Assembly: GCA_026983895.1 (NCBI GenBank)
Contig: JALSTF010000181.1
Location: 1-9,821, forward strand
Length of the DNA: 9,821 bases
Source of the DNA: Sulfurovum sp.
GTDB lineage: Bacteria; Campylobacterota; Campylobacteria; Campylobacterales; Sulfurovaceae
Direction of reading: 5' to 3'
In this document: one piece after another, positions 6,215-9,821 of the stretch
Position numbering within the stretch: the first letter of the stretch is position 1
Layout of the letters: the number at the start of each line of letters is the position of its first letter
The notes under the pieces: generated by a model
Told to the model about the DNA's origin: nothing
Databases searched by the model: none
What the model saw: only the letters and a program-made list of their open reading frames with translations
Program-made: the position numbers and the translations under genes

Positions 6215-7881
6215 TTTCTGGCTGCAGCCACAACTGAAGGCTGCGGATCGATGCCGAACGTCGCCGTCTCGTCCTCCGCAGGGAGGAAGATGCCGATCAG
6301 TCCCTTGATACCGACGGAAAGTACGATATTGAGAAGGAAAAGCAGCCATGCCGTTACCAGCATGACCGCACAGATCGCCGCAAAGACCATAAAAGTATGA
6401 TACTCGCCATTCATATAGAAATGGCGTCTGAGCATTCCATCCAGTCCGGCCATTCCCATGAACGCACCCATACCGATACCTCCTATGAGATGGAGCCAAA
6501 AGTGGGCATTAGAGAGTTTGGTCGAGTAGAGTCTTGTCTCGTTCGTCAGCATAGGCCAGAGTACATAGACCGCGGAGTAAAGCGTCATATAGAGCCCCAC
6601 AAGCAATGCTATGTGTACGTGCGCCCCGATGATCCACTGTGTATTGTGAAGGACACGGTTCATCCCCATATCCGCCTGTATGATCGCCGCCGGTACTGCC
6701 AGGCCAAACCCGACCAGACCGCCAAGAAGATACTTCAGCTCGAAGGTCATCTTGAGCGGTCTTGCTTTCCAGAGTGTCACAAGGGTAATGAAAAGTGCCA
6801 AGCCCTGCGTAAGCAATTCGAAGGCCGTGACCATTTCACCGGAGATCAGTTTCATCATCTCCGGCTGTCCCTGGTCACCCAGAAGGTGGTGGGACCATAC
6901 CATCCATGAAACCACAAGCTCAAGCAGCAGCGCTGCTCGGGCAACGTTCTCCATAAAAAGCTTCTGGCCGGTGATGATCGTTGCCAGCAGGTACCAGGTA
7001 CCCGCAACATAGATCAGGACAAGGCCATCCGCTACGAGGTCAAGCCCCCACCAGAAGAAGTTCTTGTAGAGCAGTGCATCGATCGCATGGACGTTCCATG
7101 TCGCACCGCTAAGGTCTGCAAGCAGATACGCCAATACCAGAATACCTGCACCAAGGATCACCAATGCATCCAGGAAGGTATCGACCGTACCACGGAAGAT
7201 CGCTACTACCGGCAATGAGAGTGCCGGCTCTTTGGTATAGGGCGGCTTGCCTCTGAGCTTGTTGATAAGGTTGAGCATCCCGTCGATACCGAAACCTGAA
7301 ATAAGCAGCTCTTTGGTCGTTTTGTTGGCATGTACCCCTACACGTGCGAAGATCGTCGCATAGATATTGTAGATAAAAGCAAGCGTTCCGATCATAATGA
7401 GTGCTACACCCACGATAAAGACCACACCGCCTATGGTACTGAACTGCCCTACATCCGCAGGAAGCGGCCAGTAGAGGGTATACAGCGGTGCATAGTGCCA
7501 GATAAATGCCGCTATCCATGCCAATGCCGTACCTACAGTGATATTGATCCAGACAAAGTTTGCCAGCCCTACACTATAAAGCGGTTTTTTGGTCAGAAAC
7601 GGAATAAGGAACATAAATGCCGCAAAAACCAGCTGATAGGTCGATCCGAAGATCCCCACGATCGGGTGTACTGTCATGATCGAAAAATAGTGGGAAGCAC
7701 TCCCTTCTATAGGAGGGATATTGGGGTTGACCAGTGCCACACGCATCAATGTACCCTCTATCGATGCCAGTCCGTAGAAAAGGAACGACATTACTACCGC
7801 ACGCAGTGTGATCTTCTGAAGCGCTGTCAGTGACCCCGCATCAAAGTTCGTTCCTGAAATCAAATGTTTAGCAAAACTCAT
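6211..7881 (-). CDS. Heme-copper NO-reductase-like catalytic subunit I
   Basis: The protein has 556 residues and about a dozen or more membrane helices. The heme-copper ligands can be placed: H72 (low-spin heme, VHPIVG), H331-H332 (CuB pair in SHHLLGDQG), H421 (high-spin heme) and H423 (low-spin heme) in AHVHIAL. The third CuB histidine is replaced: the segment FFWWGLDLVADG (275-286) puts D281 at the His position and D285 where oxidases have the cross-linked Tyr and cNOR has Glu. Loss of the Tyr argues against an oxygen reductase. From memory, the gNOR family described by Hemp, Gennis and colleagues in campylobacterotes carries such an Asp; assignment to that family is likely but not proven here. 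Expected role: reduction of two NO to N2O at the inner membrane. ATG 7881 is chosen because AAAGGAG (7888-7894) is ideally spaced; it begins one base after the subunit II stop. Confidence 0.85.
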   Translation of the reverse strand: MSFAKHLISGTNFDAGSLTALQKITLRAVVMSFLFYGLASIEGTLMRVALVNPNIPPIEGSASHYFSIMTVHPIVGIFGSTYQLVFAAFMFLIPFLTKKPLYSVGLANFVWINITVGTALAWIAAFIWHYAPLYTLYWPLPADVGQFSTIGGVVFIVGVALIMIGTLAFIYNIYATIFARVGVHANKTTKELLISGFGIDGMLNLINKLRGKPPYTKEPALSLPVVAIFRGTVDTFLDALVILGAGILVLAYLLADLSGATWNVHAIDALLYKNFFWWGLDLVADGLVLIYVAGTWYLLATIITGQKLFMENVARAALLLELVVSWMVWSHHLLGDQGQPEMMKLISGEMVTAFELLTQGLALFITLVTLWKARPLKMTFELKYLLGGLVGFGLAVPAAIIQADMGMNRVLHNTQWIIGAHVHIALLVGLYMTLYSAVYVLWPMLTNETRLYSTKLSNAHFWLHLIGGIGMGAFMGMAGLDGMLRRHFYMNGEYHTFMVFAAICAVMLVTAWLLFLLNIVLSVGIKGLIGIFLPAEDETATFGIDPQPSVVAAARK

Positions 7882-7882
7882 T

Positions 7883-8458
7883 TTACGCTCCTTTCTTCTG
7901 ATCATCACATCCGGTGACGACCAGTGCTTTTTTAACTTTCATGTCATTCCCTCCGGGACCGGAATACTCCGTACTCATCACATCGAACTCCCCGCACTCG
8001 TTGAATGTCCACATCAGGTCATTCCGCGTACCGGGGTTAACCTGCATCTGGGAGACCATGGATCCATCCTGTCTAAACAAACCGAAACCATAGACCAGGT
8101 CATGGCTTTTGGCATTGAAATAAACCCTTTCACCTACATTGACCTTCATTTGACCGGGAAGTTTGAACTTGTGATCAGCGATCTCAATGTCAAATGTCCT
8201 GTCAGGTTTCAGCTCATGCCTCATGATATCCTCCGATACCCAGGGGATAGAATTGTAGGTAAAGATATGGTGCCCTACCCCTCCTGCTACCAAAAATCCT
8301 ATATAGCCGTAGAACGGAATACGTACGATCGATTTGGCCTTGTTCGGTCTGGTCAGGTTATAGGCGAACCATGCCACCACCGAAATAATGATCAGCGCAT
8401 AGATAGAATACGCTACCCAGTGAAACTTCAGCAGTTCCACAGATGTTGCAAATGTCAT
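7883..8458 (-). CDS. Cupredoxin-like subunit II lacking a CuA site
   Basis: The protein has 191 residues. One membrane helix lies at about 17-34, a second hydrophobic stretch at about 48-66, then a cupredoxin-type beta domain (about 85-182). The domain aligns by eye with subunit II of B-type (ba3) oxidases, but the CuA ligands are gone. In STEYSGPGGNDM (162-173) both cysteines are Ser (162, 166), the His is Gly (170) and only Met173 remains; the upstream ligand His is Tyr123. Electrons therefore should not enter through CuA; a quinol, a soluble cytochrome, or direct delivery to the subunit I heme are alternatives. The start is supported by GGAGGAG (8464-8470), 5 bases before ATG 8458. This is the first gene of the leftward unit, one base upstream of subunit I. 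Confidence 0.85.
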   Translation of the reverse strand: MTFATSVELLKFHWVAYSIYALIIISVVAWFAYNLTRPNKAKSIVRIPFYGYIGFLVAGGVGHHIFTYNSIPWVSEDIMRHELKPDRTFDIEIADHKFKLPGQMKVNVGERVYFNAKSHDLVYGFGLFRQDGSMVSQMQVNPGTRNDLMWTFNECGEFDVMSTEYSGPGGNDMKVKKALVVTGCDDQKKGA

Positions 8459-8499
8459 CTTTTCTCCTCCTTTTTTAGTTAATAACTGAAGTAATGACT

Positions 8500-8505
8500 A
8501 TTATA
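8500..8505 (-). promoter_or_regulatory. -10 box of the leftward reductase promoter
   Basis: On the minus strand this reads TATAAT exactly. Transcription would start near 8492-8493, about 35 bases before the subunit II ATG. The Fnr-type box at 8527-8540 ends 21 bases upstream of it, the spacing seen at class II Fnr-activated promoters. Confidence 0.75.
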
Positions 8506-8526
8506 GCCCCTGCAAATAGTAAAAAA

Positions 8527-8540
8527 TTGATTTAAATCAA
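8527..8540. promoter_or_regulatory. Perfect Fnr/DNR-type box for the leftward operon
   Basis: TTGATTTAAATCAA is a perfect palindrome matching the consensus TTGAT-N4-ATCAA. Its centre (8533.5) lies about 41 bases upstream of the predicted leftward start, the classic activator position. The Crp/Fnr protein encoded at 1122-1838 has the matching E-x-x-S-R recognition helix, so it is the leading candidate to bind here; another Crp/Fnr protein elsewhere in the genome cannot be excluded. Confidence 0.8.
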
Positions 8541-8641
8541 GACATTAATCATGCAATTGATTATTTTTTATACAAATCATTGTTATATTATTATTTATGA
8601 TTATGATGATGTTTAAAAAATAAGCATGCCTGTTTTTTGAC
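8541..8641. other. AT-rich spacer between divergent promoters
   Basis: About 100 bases rich in A and T separate the two Fnr-type boxes. It contains a small inverted repeat TAATCA...TGATTA with a 6-base spacer and isolated TTGAT-like half-sites, but no convincing gene. It may provide DNA bending or extra weak binding sites. Confidence 0.4.
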
Positions 8642-8655
8642 TTGACCCATATCAA
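8642..8655. promoter_or_regulatory. Near-perfect Fnr/DNR-type box for the cytochrome gene
   Basis: TTGACCCATATCAA matches TTGAT-N4-ATCAA with one mismatch. Its centre (8648.5) is about 41 bases upstream of the predicted rightward start, mirroring the arrangement on the other side of the intergenic region. Confidence 0.7.
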
Positions 8656-8677
8656 AGTGGCTTGATATTTTTTTAAC

Positions 8678-8683
8678 TATAAT
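8678..8683 (+). promoter_or_regulatory. -10 box of the pentaheme cytochrome promoter
   Basis: TATAAT, 22 bases downstream of the Fnr-type box, predicts a transcription start near 8690 and a leader of about 24 bases. A TTGATA at 8662-8667 is too close to be a -35 element, consistent with activator dependence. Confidence 0.75.
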
Positions 8684-8713
8684 ACATCCCAATTTTAATG
8701 ATAAGGCTATCCT

Positions 8714-9821
8714 ATGCAATTCGTTCGATACTTCGTACTTCTTCTGCCGCTCTTGACACAAATGCAGGCATCCTCGGAAAATACGGTCTGTAAAAAATGC
8801 CATCCCGTGATCTATGCCGAATATCAAAGCTCCATGCATCAAAAGGCTTCTATTTTCAATGACCCTGTCCACAAAGCGGTTTGGGACAGACATCCTGACA
8901 GACAAAAGAAGAATTACAAATGTGCCAAATGCCATACCCCCGCCGACCATACATTGCTTGCGAAGAAAGGATTGCCCCAGAACAATGACATTCAGAACAA
9001 CGAGCCTATCTCCTGCCGTACCTGTCATACCATCGAACACATTCAAGAGCACAGCACATCAAATAGCAATGTTTACAGCAAGAAAAAGAAATACTTTTAC
9101 TCTGCCGACCAAGCAAAAAAAGGAGAGAAGATCAAGTTCAAGGAGCATAGCTCTTTCCTGGGGCTCATTAAAAGGCCCAGCGGTTCTCCCTACCATACCA
9201 TTGATTACAGCAATGAGAATTTCTATAACGGCAACGTATGTATGGGCTGCCACTCACACAAACGCAACGGCAAAGGTTTTATGGTATGCGACCTCGAAGT
9301 TAAACAGGGTCATTCAAAAGAGACCTGCATCAGCTGCCATATGCCCAAGGTCAAAGGGTCGCTCGCCAATCAGAAAGAGAGTGCGACCCATGCCTACCAC
9401 GGTATCAACCTGCACCGTCTGAACCCGGAGATACTCTCCAAATATATCAAGCTTTCTATCCAGCCCAACGCAGAAGGCTTTACACTCGCACTCAAAAACG
9501 AAGCGACCCATACACTCTTTCCTCAGCCTCTTCGCCAGGCACAGGTACGTATTGAGATCGAAAGGAATGGCAAAACCATCGACGTTCCCGTGCGTACTTT
9601 TTCACGCAGCATTGGTACACAGGGAAAACCTGCCATGCCGTGGCTTGCCGATACTGTTTTGAAAGATACGACCATCAAAGCGCATGAGACCCGTCTGCTC
9701 AGCTATGCCATACCGTTAAAAAAAGGGGATACGGTCCTTGTGGAATTCGGCTATACTATGGTCAATCCAAAAGCGGCCAAAAAGCTGGGTATCACCGACC
9801 CGGACGCGACAAGATTCACTG
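8714..9821 (+). CDS. Periplasmic pentaheme cytochrome c (partial, 3' end missing)
   Basis: The frame is open from ATG 8714 to the window edge, giving 369 residues with no stop. A signal peptide covers about 1-19 (cleavage near MQA). Five CxxCH heme sites follow: 26-30 (CKKCH), 70-74 (CAKCH), 101-105 (CRTCH), 176-180 (CMGCH) and 205-209 (CISCH, then MPK). Numerous other histidines could be distal ligands. From about 245 onward the sequence has no heme sites and looks beta-rich (for example LSIQPNAEGFTLALKN). This resembles the broad cytochrome c554-type multiheme group, but I cannot name the exact family or reaction. It is transcribed divergently from the NO-reductase-like genes behind its own Fnr-type box, so it probably works under the same low-oxygen or NO conditions, as an electron carrier or a nitrogen-oxide reductase. 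AAGG at 8703-8706 precedes the start. Confidence 0.88.
   Translation, partial: MQFVRYFVLLLPLLTQMQASSENTVCKKCHPVIYAEYQSSMHQKASIFNDPVHKAVWDRHPDRQKKNYKCAKCHTPADHTLLAKKGLPQNNDIQNNEPISCRTCHTIEHIQEHSTSNSNVYSKKKKYFYSADQAKKGEKIKFKEHSSFLGLIKRPSGSPYHTIDYSNENFYNGNVCMGCHSHKRNGKGFMVCDLEVKQGHSKETCISCHMPKVKGSLANQKESATHAYHGINLHRLNPEILSKYIKLSIQPNAEGFTLALKNEATHTLFPQPLRQAQVRIEIERNGKTIDVPVRTFSRSIGTQGKPAMPWLADTVLKDTTIKAHETRLLSYAIPLKKGDTVLVEFGYTMVNPKAAKKLGITDPDATRFT

Noticed and set aside
8597..8623. Tiny frame MIMMMFKK between the divergent promoters, a possible leader peptide.
   Set aside because: It has no ribosome binding site and lies upstream of the predicted rightward transcription start.
8591..9052. A 153-codon minus-strand open frame across the divergent intergenic region and cytochrome start.
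   Set aside because: It runs antisense through heme-binding codons of the pentaheme cytochrome and through the rightward promoter; it has no supporting motif or binding site.
8814..9422. A 202-codon plus-strand open frame inside the pentaheme cytochrome gene.
   Set aside because: It is the +1 shadow of the cytochrome frame, which has a signal peptide and five CxxCH motifs.
1..9821. CRISPR arrays, tRNA or rRNA genes, transposases or phage genes.
   Set aside because: None were seen on reading both strands; the only repeats are the short inverted elements listed.

Overview
The window looks like a denitrification / nitric-oxide locus from a campylobacterotal (epsilonproteobacterial) chemolithotroph, most likely close to Sulfurovum or Sulfurimonas. 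This is inferred from the gene content: an unusual heme-copper NO-reductase-like enzyme, heme d1 biosynthesis genes, tightly packed overlapping genes and a multiheme cytochrome. No rRNA or other taxonomic marker is present, so the genus is a guess.

Layout. The left end carries the last gene of a rightward unit, a fused two-domain siroheme decarboxylase (NirDL type, 63-1067). It converges on a long leftward gene string running from 8458 down to 1122. Read in transcription order, that string encodes: a cupredoxin-like subunit II (8458-7883); a heme-copper subunit I (7881-6211); a double hairpin; a coiled-coil membrane protein (6117-5512); a YcxB-like membrane protein (5525-5025); a single-span membrane protein (5032-4568); two very small membrane proteins of 34 and 50 residues (4568-4464 and 4467-4315); a monoheme cytochrome c (4217-3882); NirJ (3882-2761); a uroporphyrinogen-III methyltransferase (2660-1923); and a Crp/Fnr regulator (1838-1122). 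Most junctions overlap or nearly touch, which suggests one transcript. At the right end a pentaheme cytochrome c gene starts divergently at 8714 and runs off the window.

How the parts fit. The methyltransferase makes precorrin-2, the precursor of siroheme. NirDL decarboxylates siroheme, and NirJ then works on the way to heme d1, the cofactor of the nitrite reductase NirS, which releases NO. The heme-copper enzyme is the likely NO consumer. The AT-rich divergent intergenic region (8459-8713) has two Fnr-type boxes (TTGAT-N4-ATCAA, one perfect and one with a single mismatch). Each sits about 41 bp upstream of a predicted start behind a TATAAT box, one facing each way. The regulator at the end of the leftward string has the E-x-x-S-R recognition helix expected to read that box, so a feedback loop is plausible.

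Most notable points. Subunit I has Asp where a CuB histidine normally sits and a second Asp where the active-site Tyr (oxidase) or Glu (cNOR) sits. Subunit II has lost nearly all CuA ligands. Five consecutive unassigned membrane proteins, two of them tiny and translationally coupled, lie between the reductase and the heme d1 genes and may be a dedicated accessory module.
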